64,000 nt of DNA from Zhengitettix transpicula (taxonomy: Eukaryota; Arthropoda; Insecta; Orthoptera; Tetrigidae), in assembly GCA_037074705.1 (NCBI GenBank), contig CM073590.1, forward strand, positions 37,719,895-37,783,894, written 5' to 3'. The stretch's first letter is position 1. The number at the start of each line of letters is the position of its first letter. The position numbers and the translations under genes are program-made. Below the pieces are notes generated by a model. It was not told the DNA's origin. It saw nothing but the letters and a program-made list of their open reading frames with translations, and did no database searches. Below, piece after piece: positions 24,896 through 36,162 of this stretch.

Positions 24896-25140
24896 TTACG
24901 TTGTCCCGCCTTAGTTGGAACGTCGCACGAAATTGGCCCCAGCAGTTGATTTAACACTTTTGGGGGTTTGAGAGCAATCGTAATGTGGGGGAGGGAATTA
25001 TACGGGCAGCTCTATATGCGCCACTTGATAGCATTGTCTTGCGCAGTAACGGATGCTCCCCCTCAGGGCCTGAATTCTAACAAGTCCGCTGCAGCTGATT
25101 CCCGTTTCTTTATGTCCTGCAGCAGGTTCAACTAACTTTC
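24896..25140. promoter_or_regulatory. Candidate regulatory island
   Basis: GC-richer unique block with G-rich (GTGGGGGAGGG) and C-rich (GCTCCCCCTCAGGG) words and two CTGCAGC E-box-like or PstI-type words. No open frame. Role is inferred from composition only. Confidence 0.2.
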
Positions 25141-25723
25141 GATAGCGTATACAGAGATCTCGGAACTCGGCAATAATTGGGAAGCTTCCTTTGCGTTTTG
25201 GGCCACTGTTCTCCGAATAAGTTTGGTTAAAGTGAAAGGAATACCAAATATGCGAACCGAGCCAAATTAGTCAGAAATAATTCAACAAATAAATTTAAAA
25301 ATTAAAACAACGATTCTCCCTGAATCAAGGAATTCATCCGGAGTAGGCCTTAAATGCAGCAAATAATCTCGATACATTGCCAAATTCTTCTATAAATATA
25401 AAAAAATAGCCAAATACTGATGTTTTATTAACTGTGCGTAGAATTCTTAGCCTGCAATACCATTTCTAACTGAAATTGCTAGAAATACTTCCTTACAGGA
25501 AATTGTTTCTTATAGAAAATACGACCATGATGTTCCATATTTTGTTTCTTGTTAATCAATTATTTCTGACTAATTTGTTCATACATTCATAATTATATTG
25601 AAGTCAAATAACTGTGAAAGTAAAGCCGTGCGAACATAAAGGTTGATAAATTTCACAGATAAAATAGAATGTCCTTATCAAATATGTAAATGTTAAAGAT
25701 GATACTTATTTAAAATAATATTC

Positions 25724-26105
25724 GGTCTGTTTTGAGAGGTGTATGTTCCTTGGGCATACAGGAAGAGTTGTTCGTTATTCCGTTTGGAACAGTCGGCCAG
25801 GTGCCTCCTAAACTGGTCGGAGAACGGAGTAGGGAGAATTCTGGGTACCCACAGCAAACCCCTCCCCTGCCATCGGAAGTCCGTGAGACAAGTACCAAAT
25901 GCCATAGCTACCTATTGTTTTCCCTTTATCACTTTTAGGCGAATTTCCCGGGTAGGATTCTTAAACAACAGCCTGCGGGGGGGGGGGGTGCTAGTTGACT
26001 ACCTTGCTCTATCCTTCCGCAAATCCCCTTTAAATTCTTTTCTATGTTATGAAAGAAGATTTGCAACTATGCGGATTACCGTCATGTAGCCTGTCACTCG
26101 AAAAC
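25724..26105 (+). repeat. Rep-A copy 2
   Basis: Head lacking the first ~60 bases. Landmarks are GTCTGTTTTGAGAGGTGTAT, GGAACAGTCGGCCAGGTGCC, CAGCAAACCCCTCCC, a shortened CTACC..GTTTTCCC block, GGCGAATTTCCCGGGTAGGA, a G-run at 25978-25988 and ATGTAGCCTGTCACTC at the tail. Overlapping open frames exist on both strands here, but they follow repeat landmarks shared with copies whose frames are broken. Confidence 0.85.
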
Positions 26106-26218
26106 AACATTTTACAACACATCATAACTTTATTAAACAATAGTCGCTGTTATGCTAATTTAAAGTAGCTTTTGTCCAGATCCGGGTATATTTATGTGTT
26201 CATAATTTGATTATTTTT

Positions 26219-26618
26219 TAGGGTACCAAACTACATGATGGTGGCAACTCCCCTTAATAGCTTAGGAAGAGATTTGAAAGTGGGGTAGCCAATGGTTAAC
26301 TACTGCCCCCTGCCTATAATTTAAGGATCCTACCCGGAATTCGCCCAAATGTTATGCAGGACATACCTTAGAAAACCGTCATCAGGTAGATCGGGCATTG
26401 ACTACTTGTCCCTCGCCCTTCTGATGGCGGGAGAGGGGCTTGCTGTGGAATCACATCATTCCCTTCTCTGTGCCTATACCAGTTTAGGAGGCAGTTGGCT
26501 GACTGTTCCAATGGGAACATAACAACTGTTACCGTTTGCTCAAGGTCTGTGACGGGCCGAGGTGCGTCTGCTTGTGGAAAGCTTAGTTAAAAAACGGAGA
26601 GAGGAAAAGGAGTTTGAT
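26219..26618 (-). repeat. Rep-A copy 3 (inverted)
   Basis: Minus-strand copy running from the head near 26618 (CCTTTTCCTCTCTCCG, then CACAAGCAGACGCACCTCGG) to the tail ACTACATGATGGTGGCAACT near 26230. Its head abuts copy 4 directly. Confidence 0.85.
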
Positions 26619-26895
26619 GTGGGGACGCAGCTTACCCCTCTCCCGCTATCGGAAGGGCGTGGGAGAAGTACCCAATGCCCGACCTACCCGATGCAGGTTT
26701 TTCTAGGGTTTTCCCTGCATTTCTTTAGGCGAATGCCGGGTATGATCCTTAAACCATAGCCCGGGGGCCCTAGTTAACCCTTGGCTACCTTCCTCTACCC
26801 TTCCGGATCCCCCCTTTCTAATCCCTTCCTATGCTATTAAAGGGGAGTTGCCCAATGTGGATCACCCTCATGTAGCCTGTTGCCCTAAAAAATAA
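26619..26895 (+). repeat. Rep-A copy 4 (head-truncated)
   Basis: Starts inside the element at GTGGGGACGCAGC and runs through ATCGGAAGGGCGTGGG, GATGCAGGTTTTTCTAGGG, TAGCCCGGGGGCCCTAGTTA to the A-rich tail after ATGTAGCCTGTTGCCCT. Closest to the family consensus, so probably among the younger copies. Confidence 0.88.
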
Positions 26896-27012
26896 AAACC
26901 TACACCCTACCGCATCCCCCCTTTCAAATCCCATTCCTATGCTATAAGAGGGGAGTTGCCACTATGTGGATTACCCTATACATAGCCTATCTACACCCAA
27001 AAAAAAAAAAGT
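26896..27012 (+). repeat. Rep-A second-tail module
   Basis: Following the A-rich linker, the last ~100 bases of Rep-A recur in diverged form (ACCGCATCCCCCCTTTCAAA, GGGGAGTTGCCACTATGTGG) and end CATAGCCTATCTACACCC plus an A-run. The same arrangement is found at 53366-53445. Confidence 0.75.
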
Positions 27013-27677
27013 TACTGTGACTTTAAAATGAGGTAAGAACGGTTGTAAGGTAAGAAACTGCTGCTGAATGCGTAGAAGACATGTATGTATGTAAAAGAGA
27101 AGATTATAGAATTTAGAGTGTTAATACATTAAATATTAAGTTATATATAAAAGAGGGAGTATCCCGTAAAATTTTATGAAAAAATAAACAATTTTGTGAG
27201 ACGCAAGGTATATGATGATTAGACAACACGTTAATAACAAGATAGAACATTGTGCCAGAAATTATATGACAATTTATGATTAACAAAATATGAGGTAGGA
27301 CTCCAAAGAAACCAGTTGCCAGAGGTTTTTAATAAAAGTATCTAACTAATCAATAATTAGTATATGTATAATAAAGTTCAAATTAATTTATCTCACCCCA
27401 ATGGTTTGTCTCATTTGTTGTATATTTTCTAAAATGGGGCTATCATCATCTCCCTCTATTTAGTTATTTTGATTCTCAATCACAATGTCAGAAATTATTT
27501 TGCACTGCGAGCGTCTCCAATTCGTATGATTTTGTATTCTATTTTACTGTATTTTATTTGCAGTTATTTAATTTTAGATTGTAATTTTAAAATTAGGAAT
27601 GATTATGTTTACAATCAGTGTTTATAAACATTTTAATAAAGTAAATTCAAGTAATGATGCCGTAAAATTTGAAATCG

Positions 27678-27708
<31 letters not shown>

Positions 27709-30345
27709 GAGATAGGGGGGAGATCGGATACAATCGAAAAAATAGAGCTAGATAATGAAAATTTTACATGCCAGTTGTGTAAAAAAAACTCGCTGGTTTA
27801 CTTTTCAATGGCTCCAGAATTCTGTCTGCGTTTTTCTCACTTTAAATTCCAATTAGCTTGTAATAAATTGGTTAACGAAACTGCTTAATATCCAAGTTTC
27901 CAACTCACGTAATGTAGTTTAGCTTTAAAAAAAATCCATTATTTGTAACGGGAAAAATAATATTTTTGTCTTTATAATTGTAATTCATTTAATTTGAAAA
28001 ATATATGTTTTATTTAAATTAGTATTGAAACAAAAACGGTTTTGATAGATGAAAGTAAATTAAAAGTTATAAACAATGCCACCCATTAACTGAAATTTTA
28101 TAATTCATTGTGTATCCTTTGTTTCGCTCGTGTAATCAATTTAGACAATTGGTGACATTTAATTCAAATGTGTAGTAATTCCTAAAATTTTATTAGTTTC
28201 TCAAGACATTTAAAGTAATTTCAGTAGATTATTAGATTAAATTAATTTTCATTCAAGTGTGGCAATTTGAGCATAGCTATGGGCAGACACTTTTCTCTGG
28301 ACCACCTCCAACGCCCGGCGAGATCACACCGATGGCCTACTGGAATTATTGCGTCGTTCTCTGGAACTGAGGGCGTAGATGTACGTTGTAAAACAGAGTT
28401 ACAATTAATTTCAGTGTGGAGGTCGTTAGATTGGGGAGCGTTAGATTCCAAACGACAATCTCGTTTTCTGAAAACTTATGCTTCTAGTATGCCATCTTAA
28501 TTTCCTTCTTCCAACCCAGATTTTCTGTTCTTGATAAAGTTAAAGTTTCCCTTACTGTTGAAACGAATTGTAAACCATGAAACTAATTTGTCATATATTT
28601 TGTCCTTACCTCATTTTACATGACCCTTGTAATGGAAATTATGCAACAACAATGCTTAATTTTTAATGTTGGAATTATTATAATTCGTTCAGGTTCCTGA
28701 AATACTTTTAGCTATCATTTAAACGAAAATATTTTTCTATTTTCTATATCGGGAATTATGGCAGACAGGATTTATTGTGTGGTTGACATTTGCATTAGTT
28801 TCATGCAGAATTGTTGTGATATCTGTAGACATAGAAAGGGTATAATCACAATACGATTAATATAATTTTATATTTCTTATCGTGTACAATACCATTAGTA
28901 ATTTTTAATACTTGAAGTTATCCTAATTTTAAGAAGAAACCTCGTATTTTGTATAGCACATATTTGTACTACAAAATTTTTCATAATTCGTTATTGAACT
29001 TTTTTTTTCTGACTTGTTTTGCCAATTATAATTATTTAATTTGAATATATTTGGGGAATTTATAGCCTCTCATTAGGGGAGTACATTTACAATATTTTCT
29101 TAATAAACTAATATATAAATATAATTTAAGGACCTTTACGGCCTTAATTTTTTCTTCCGACAGACTGATATTTCTGCCTCCCCTGAGCTGAGCAATCACA
29201 GTTGACTCTCTTGAGCAAATTTCTCCCCTAATTTCTCTTTCACATGTTCTCTGCACGGCACACAACAGTTCACCCTTTGTTAATATTTTTGTTCTCTGAC
29301 CAGCGGGCACAAACGATTTTCCTTATTCTGCCAGGTGCATTCGTGTACATACTCCGAGGCCATAAAATGCCACAGGAACATTCCGATGTACAGTTATAAT
29401 TAAAATCCTTTAAAATGTACTCTTTTAATGCCAGAAACATTCACATAAAAAGGTGCTCTGTGCAAGTTTCTTTTGAAATTTCATCGTATTTTGTTATTTT
29501 CAAAAGTAGTTAACTTAGTAACAAATCCCTCTGAAATAATTTTAATTCTCTTATGACGCCCCTAATGACTGTAGTTAACCATGTAACAGAATAAAAATTT
29601 AGTCGTATCTTGAAATAATATAATGAATGGCGTCGAATTAAAATGTCAAAGGAAAAGCATGGGCTTTGTACTAAATTTTACTTGCTTCCGGGTGTAACAT
29701 GAGTCCGCCAAAGCTCGTCTACGAGGGGAAAAAAGATTTCACAGATGCAATTATATTAATGAATCCAACGAATATCTAAGTTTCAGAGATAATTTCATAG
29801 AATACAATTCATTTAGATTAAACAAGCAATCAAAAGTCTTTGTTTTATAATTTAGTGCTGAAAAATAAAATGACAAAATTTGGTTCAAAGCACTTTTAAT
29901 AAATTGAAACGTTCAAGGTATTTTTCATCGAATTCTTCTGAAATTTATTCTGGTAGTGTCGTTAAAAGATCTATAAAATCATGAAGTGTACTCCTCGTCG
30001 GAAGAATTGATTTTAAAGTGTAACTATTTATGGCAGAGATCAAAAAAATAAATATTATAAGTAGACAGACTCAAAAATTATCTAATTGATACCATCTTCT
30101 TTTTTCTTGTTTATATTTAATTCATCTGCTGGCTGACTTCTGATCCATTGATATTCATTTTTATCTAATACATGATCATTTTACCTCATATACAACATGT
30201 TTAAATAAGGGTCATCATAGCTATTCTAATTCTCCCGTAATTAGCATCATTTCGCATAGGTAGAGATTTGGATAATATAGAGCTCAGGTAATATAAAAAA
30301 ATAAAAATCAGCAGAACAAAATATTTGAACTTAATATTGTTATTA
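27013..30345. other. No gene recognised; contains (GA)n at 27676-27712
   Basis: AT-rich with an imperfect (GA)n tract at 27676-27712. A GC-richer block at 28260-28460 carries short overlapping frames on both strands without motifs. The minus frame 29032-29310 also lacks motifs. Confidence 0.5.
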
Positions 30346-30347
30346 AA

Positions 30348-30525
30348 GAACGTAGTATTTTCCGGTGTAGAGAATAAATGTCTTCTCGGGCTTCTAACCG
30401 AGTAAACAATTGTATTCGCGACGTTTCGGTGACGTTCACTGCGTTGCTAGAAGACGATGACAGTGAACGTCATCGAAACGTCGCGAATACAATTCTTTAC
30501 TCGGTTAGAAGGCCGAGAAAACTTT
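30348..30525. repeat. Inverted pair of Penelope-type tails (59-bp arms)
   Basis: Left arm 30383-30441 and right arm 30461-30519 are reverse complements with about three mismatches over 59 bases; the loop is 19 bases. Arms include CTAACCGAGTAAA, ATTGTATTCGCGACGTTTCG and GACGTTCACTG. Reading out from the loop to the right: GAAGACGATGACAGTGAACG, then GTCATCGAAACGTC, a hammerhead-like box/stem/GAAAC order with a GUC-type cleavage word. The left flank (30348-30382) matches 33524-33560. Two tails in inverted order, as Penelope-like insertions often show. Confidence 0.75.
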
Positions 30526-30994
30526 ATTCTAAATATCGTTAATTATACAATCAACTAATAAAAATTCATTGTTTTATTGCGATTCAATCTGAGTTTTCTT
30601 GTTAATATTTACACCTAACTCAGAAGAATTTTAGAATAAAAGTTAATAAATAATCTAAGTCAGTACAATTTTTAAACTTTAATAAAATCAGACTTATGAC
30701 ATCTGAATACTAGGTTGTTCAGGAACTCTGTGAAATTACGTCAATACCGACGTCAGATTCTGCTAATATATTGCAGTATTTTTAAGTGTAAATCTCCCCG
30801 TGGCCACTATGTCCCTTTTCGATGCTGGTAAACTTGGTCCAACGGTGGTGTTTTCTGCTAATGGCGACATATAATTGCTAGTCGTTTGTTTAAGAATATA
30901 TACGATAAAGTTGTCCACCAACAAAGCCTGCGTGAGGATTCTCTCGCAGGTAATCTGCGAGGGATTTTCTCTCGCAGGCAGAACCTTTTAGGAG

Positions 30995-31467
30995 AGATAC
31001 GAAGGGTATGCCTTTTCCTCTCCGTTTTTGAACTAAGGTTCCCACAAGCCGAGGCACCTCGGCCTGTTTTGAGGGGTGTATGTTCCGGGGTCGCGGACCT
31101 AGGGCAAACGGTAAGAGTTGTTCGCTATTCCCATTGGAATAGTCGGCCAACTGTCTCCTGAACAGGTCGAGGCACGGAAAAGGGAATGCTGCGTCCCCAC
31201 AGCAAACTCCTCTCCCGCTATCGGAAGGGCGTGGTACAAGTACCCAATGCCCGACCTACCTGATGCAGGTTTTTCTAGGGTTTTTCCTGCATTTCTTTAG
31301 GCGAATGCCAGGTAGGATCCTTAAAATATAGCCCGGGGGTCCTAGTTAACCCTTGGCTACCTTCCTCTACCCTTCCGCATCCCCGTTTCAAATCCCTTCC
31401 TATGCTATAAAAGGGGAGTTGCCCAAAGTGGATTACCCTCATGTAGCCTGTTGCCTTAAAAAAAAAT
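30995..31467 (+). repeat. Rep-A copy 5 (near full length)
   Basis: The most complete copy: CTTTTCCTCTCCGTTTTTGA, GAACTAAGGTTCCCACAAGC, CGAGGCACCTCGG, TGTATGTTCCGGGGTCGCGG, CCCATTGGAATAGTCGGCCA, TGCGTCCCCACAGCAAAC, CGCTATCGGAAGGGCGTGG, CAATGCCCGACCTACC, and a tail AAAGGGGAGTTGCCC...ATGTAGCCTGTTGCC with A-run. About 470 bases. Just upstream at 30943-30961 sits a 7-bp hairpin (CTCGCAG/CTGCGAG). Confidence 0.9.
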
Positions 31468-31496
31468 ATTTTTTTTTGTTATAGAGTAACCTGGTA

Positions 31497-31836
31497 ATGT
31501 TTTTAGAGTAACAGACTACATGTGGGTAATCCACATGGTGGCAACTCCCCTTTAGTAGCTTAGGAAAGGATTTGGAAGGGGGGATGCAGAAGGTAGCCAA
31601 TGGTTAACTACGACCCCCGCCCTATAATTTAAGGATCCTACCCGGAATTCGCCTAAAAGTTATGCAGGACAAACCCTAGAAAACCGTCATCAGGTAGGTC
31701 GGACATGGGGTCCTTGTCCACGCCCTTCCGATGGAGGGAGAGGGGTTTGCTGTGGGGACGCAGCATTCCTTTCTCCGAGCCTCGACCCATTTAGGAGGCA
31801 GCTGGCCGACTGTTCCAATTGGAACAGAGAATTACT
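31497..31836 (-). repeat. Rep-A copy 6 (inverted, head-truncated)
   Basis: Tail-to-tail with copy 5, separated by an A-run/T-run centre at 31458-31480. It runs on the minus strand from GGAACAG near 31824 to the tail near 31505 (GTTACTCTAAAA). Confidence 0.88.
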
Positions 31837-33380
31837 CTACCACGTCCATTGTATAACTTTTGATTCTTTTTTATATTGGTTTAACTGCGTGACTTATTTG
31901 TTAAATCAGTAAGTATATGTTATTTTTATTGATTTATTAAATTGTATGAAAATTCTGCTACAACGATTCAGGGTTACCTCGATAAGTACTAACTTCTTTA
32001 CAATCTCATGACATTGAGGTATTTTTTATATAGATAATGTATTTTTTCTGAATTTTAAATTATTTTTATTGTTCATATTATTAAGGTCAATTCAATGTTA
32101 ATAACATTTGGTATGAAATAAAATTATTTGTTCATTTTTCTACAATGTCATATATATTACGCAAATACATATAATGAAATGAAAAAAGTTCATATCCGTT
32201 TGGTCAAATTAATGTTAATATAATAAATTCTTGGAAGTCAGTATTACATTACATAAAAACGATTTAACTAAATTATATCACAAAATATTGATATTGGGAC
32301 TGAATAATTTATTAAACATTTGTATTTTGATACGATAAAAACTTATTTTAAAAAAAGAAAGGAAATACTTAAAATGAAATTTAGTTATTTATCCTTTCAA
32401 CGACGTTGTTGAACAAAACTTAACACCTATGTAACGTTAAAAATTCTCTTTAGATTAGATTTAATAATACCGAATATATTCGTATTATAAATACAGGAAA
32501 TTAATGAATTTGAAACTCTCCTATCTATTAAATTAAAGCGAAGAGAGTAAATCGTGAAACGTTACTAAACAGTAATTTTAATTTCATTACTTTCCTACAA
32601 AACACTGTAGATATAAGAAAGATATGCGAAAGTCAAGAAGCCAAGCCAATAATATTCTTGCCCCAGGAGGGTATCTTTGCGTAGCAGCTGATGGATTGGT
32701 CGTCGGCAAAGTCTACAGTTAATTTGTAGACAAGACTGGAATGAATAATGGCAATCGTAATTAAAAGGTATTGAATTTAGCAACTAAGCGGGGCTACAAG
32801 GTGTGACACCAGCTGCTAATGAAATCTGCACAAAGAAGAATGGTCTGTCTCCTAAGCGATTGGTAAATTAATGTGGACTCATAATTTTTCATGGGGTTAA
32901 TTAACATTTTGGTTCTTATTCCTCATCAGTTAAACAGGAGTTCCTTAACCTGCTTTATCATTTCAACATTTCGCATAATATTAATATATATTTCATGACA
33001 ATTTTGGACACAGAAACACCACTTACATAATTATTATAAATAATTATAATTCATTCATTGTGGTAGCCTGTTTTCAGAAAGAATAATATAAAAATTACTT
33101 TTATTTGGAACATAAAAACTAGTGTCCAATCTTGATAATATTGTTGTGTTTTGAAAGACCAAAACTAGGAACAAAATAATACTGAAACACACATTAAATC
33201 CTAATTGAAAATTTTTGTTCCTGGTATTACATTATATGTGGCTATAAAAATATAAATTCATACAACAGTTTTGATTTAGAGTTTAGAAAAGGTAATAAAT
33301 GGTCTTTGAGTAAAATTGTTGGTTGACAATTTGTCAGATGGAATTTTTTATTTTGATATATATATAGTTTTATTGTCACG
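31837..33380. other. No gene recognised
   Basis: AT-rich sequence, no motif-bearing frame, no shared repeat. Confidence 0.5.
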
Positions 33381-33386
33381 GAATTT

Positions 33387-33475
33387 AATTATGAAAAATC
33401 ATAACTGCTATACTGAAGAAATTGTAATCGAATATATATTTTATATTTTTAGTATATTACAGCTCGTCAAATGAT
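33387..33475 (+). repeat. Dispersed AT-rich repeat, member a
   Basis: Shares AATTATG-AAAA, AACTGCTATACTGAAG and AATTGTAATCGAA with 37303-37393, and a weaker CGTCAAA-containing continuation. Direct orientation; the two copies lie either side of the LINE at 33978-37062. Confidence 0.6.
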
Positions 33476-33523
33476 ATTTATAACTCATTTGCTTAAAAAT
33501 AAATTATAAATTTAGTTAGTTTA

Positions 33524-33591
33524 ATAAAGAATGTATTATTTATCGGTGCAGAGAATGAATGAAGCATTCTCGGGCATCTAACCGATAATTG
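33524..33591 (-). repeat. Single arm of a Penelope-type tail
   Basis: Matches 30348-30411 (AAAGAA-GTA-TATTT, CGGTG-AGAGAAT, TTCTCGGGC-TCTAACCGA) and stops where the hairpin arm of the 30.4-kb locus would continue. It is a partial solo end of the same family. Confidence 0.7.
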
Positions 33592-33980
33592 TTATGATAA
33601 TATGTACTAAAACTAATTATTTTACTGACAAAAGAAATAATACATGTCTTGAATTGCTCTAAGATTGAATGTATTTAATTTGACACAATACATAGCAGTT
33701 TGTTACATTAATTAATTAGTTAGAAATGAATTTAATTAAGTCAATGTTTCATGGGTCACAGTGTTCACCTTATTTTCTCTTTGGTGTAAAAGTAATTTTT
33801 TTACGAATCGTGTATCAGTAGTATCCTTATTTAGTTCGTTTCCCATAAGTGTGTACTTCCTTTCAAATATTCATTAAAATTGATTTTACAGCAGCACTAT
33901 TCAGAATGTGAATGAAACGATTATCTTATATAAGAAAAATTCTTACATAATCAATGTTGAATATACCTCACGTCCGAATA

Positions 33981-34666
33981 AAAGTTCTACAATGGAACTT
34001 AAATGGTTTCCTCACAAGTCTGAAAATTCTACATTAGTCAAAAATCTTTATCTCCCATCGATAATATGCCTACAAGACACTAACTTCAGAAAGCAAGAGC
34101 ACAGTACCCTAAAAGAATTAGATTTCTACTTCAAAAATCGTAGAAACCCATCCCACGCGAGTGGGGGAGTAGCTATGTATGCCAAAAGCTACCTAGCAGC
34201 AGAAGAACTACAAATAAACACAAACAATGATGCCGTAGCAATAACTATAAAGGCCCCCTCCAAATTTACTATCTGTAATACTTACCTGCCAAACAGCTAC
34301 AATTTTGCTCTAAATGAAATAAGTATAAATCAACTACCTAAACCATATATACTCCTAGGTGACTTCAATTACCACAACACTGCTTTGGGATCCGCAAATA
34401 ATGACCAGAGAGGCATCAAAATGGAAGATTCTATCAACCTTACAAACACCACAATCCTCAATGACGGACAATCAACTCACTTCAATGTGTATAATGGAAA
34501 TCTTTACTGTATTGTCTTAACCCTATGTTCCAGTAACTTCTCTGACAAATGCAACTGGTCGTCAGCGATCACTACTCAATAGTAATAGAACTTGAACTAC
34601 CAGAATACAATTCTCCAGCACCTACAAACAAATGCAACTTTAAAACTGCAGACTGGCCAAACTAAC
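33981..34666 (+). pseudogene. LINE AP-endonuclease (frameshifted)
   Basis: The true start reads KVLQWNLNGF in the frame of 33981, the first endonuclease motif. The frame then shifts into IICLQDTNFRK, GGVAMYAKSYLA, CNTYLPN and YILLGDFNYHN, up to 34582. The last motif, SDHYSIVIEL (from 34567), lies in yet another frame and leads into NKCNFKTADW. The ~35 residues encoded from the ATG at 33908 are therefore not part of the original protein. The enzyme nicks target DNA to prime reverse transcription. At least two frameshifts inactivate it. Confidence 0.88.
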
Positions 34667-34679
34667 AATAACATAGAAA

Positions 34680-36162
34680 ACTCTGAAATTCACTTCGACA
34701 ATGATATAGTCGACATAATAAAATTCAATTCTATCATCATAAAAGTCGCAGACGCCACTATCAAAAAATATTCTAAAACGACTAGATCGGATTGGATAAA
34801 CAAAGCAGCCGGTCTAAGCCACAACAAATACATTCAAGACGCGTCTAAACAATCAAAGCTATGCAAGGAAATTAGAATTTCAACAAAATTAGCTGCCTCA
34901 GAAACTCCAACCAAGATGCAATTACAACCGACCAAGAAATAGCAGAAACCCATGCAACCTACTCCGCTTCTAGAAATTTTCATTAAATCCTCCTTAAAAC
35001 AAGATCAAGAATCACTACCACTGCCCACTCCAGAAACTTCCCAAAATGGACCAATATCCTTCCCTTAACTAATTGAAAATATCCAAAAATAAAAAAAACT
35101 CCAGGACCAGACTGCATTCCAAACCACCTCTTAAAAAATTTACCTCCACCGGGACTAGAAACAATGACACGAATCTTTAACAAGATCTGGACCACAAACT
35201 GCTTCCCCAAATTATGGAAAGATGCAATAGTCATCCCTATACACAAACCAAGAAAGGACAAAAACCGACCCATTAAATTAGACACCAATATCCTTAACGT
35301 GAAATATGTCCAAACTCCTGGAGAAAAACATAAACAACAGGCTGAAATGGTTCTTTGAATAAAACCGTTTCATAAAGCATAACCAATTCGGATTCAGAAA
35401 AGGCCACTCCACAATTAACCATCTCCTCAGTATAGACAACCATATCAGAGAAGCATTTAGAAATAAACAACAGTCTTTATTGATATACAAAAGGTCTTCC
35501 ACATGGTTTGGATCCGTCATGTAATAAATAAGTTGATATTAATGGCAATACACGGAAACATGCTTCAGTTTATAAGAAACTTCATCGCAAATTCGCTCAA
35601 AATCAATTGTCTCAATTCAAATTTTTAACAAATAGAAAACGGAGTTCAAGGTTCTGTACTCAGTCCCATTTTATTCTTACTAGTAATAGACGATGCACAT
35701 TCCCAATCCCCCCCCCCCCGGCTCTCTCCCCAGTAGTAGTTTGTAAATACGCGGACGACAACGTACTAATATGGAAGGGAAAAAATAAAAGATGATACTC
35801 AATTCAACATGCAACACGGCCTTAATCACCTCGATAAGTGTTCACAAAAACCAGGTTTAAATTCTCTGTACCGAAGACCAATATCATATTTCTCAAACAA
35901 ACATAAATCAGACGAAAAACTAGACGATCAGCCTATCCCTAGAGTAAACTCCATCACAATACTGGGCACCATCTTTGAACCGAAACTAACCTCCAAGCAT
36001 ATAAAACGTTTAGAACAGGACTGTAAAAGAAGGCTGAATATATTAAAATCTCCAGGATTTCAGAACTGGAGCGCAAATATGCATCTACTACTAACTAATA
36101 AGATTAAGGTTGGATTATGCCTGCATACTATATCAATCAGAAAACACAAAGATGCTTCATAA
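34680..36162 (+). pseudogene. LINE reverse transcriptase (fragmented)
   Basis: Pieces in several frames: the N-terminal linker (34680-34942, SEIHFDNDIVDIIKFNSII and DWINKAAGL), TPGPDCIPNHLLKNL (35100), WKDAIVIPIHKPRKDK (35215-35265), NRPI block, QFGFRKGHSTINHLL (35388), NGVQGSVLSPILFLLVIDD (35640-35695), a C-run at 35711-35720 that replaced sequence before the catalytic block, KYADDNVLIWKG (35747-35785), and a thumb fragment VNSITILGTIFEPKLTSKHI (35945-36005). The YADD catalytic motif survives; motif A is unclear. Not functional. Confidence 0.88.

Noticed and set aside
25693..26089. Four overlapping frames in Rep-A copy 2
   Set aside because: Same reason: repeat-derived, not conserved between copies.
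29032..29310. 92-residue minus frame as a gene
   Set aside because: Starts in reasonable composition but the C-terminal half is low-complexity AT-derived; no domain recognised.
30886..31300. Overlapping frames of 60-91 residues on both strands
   Set aside because: They lie in Rep-A; other copies break these frames in different places, so coding is not supported.
33908..33980. ATG start of the 224-residue LINE frame
   Set aside because: The real endonuclease motif QWNLNG is read in another frame from 33981; residues before it are not LINE protein.
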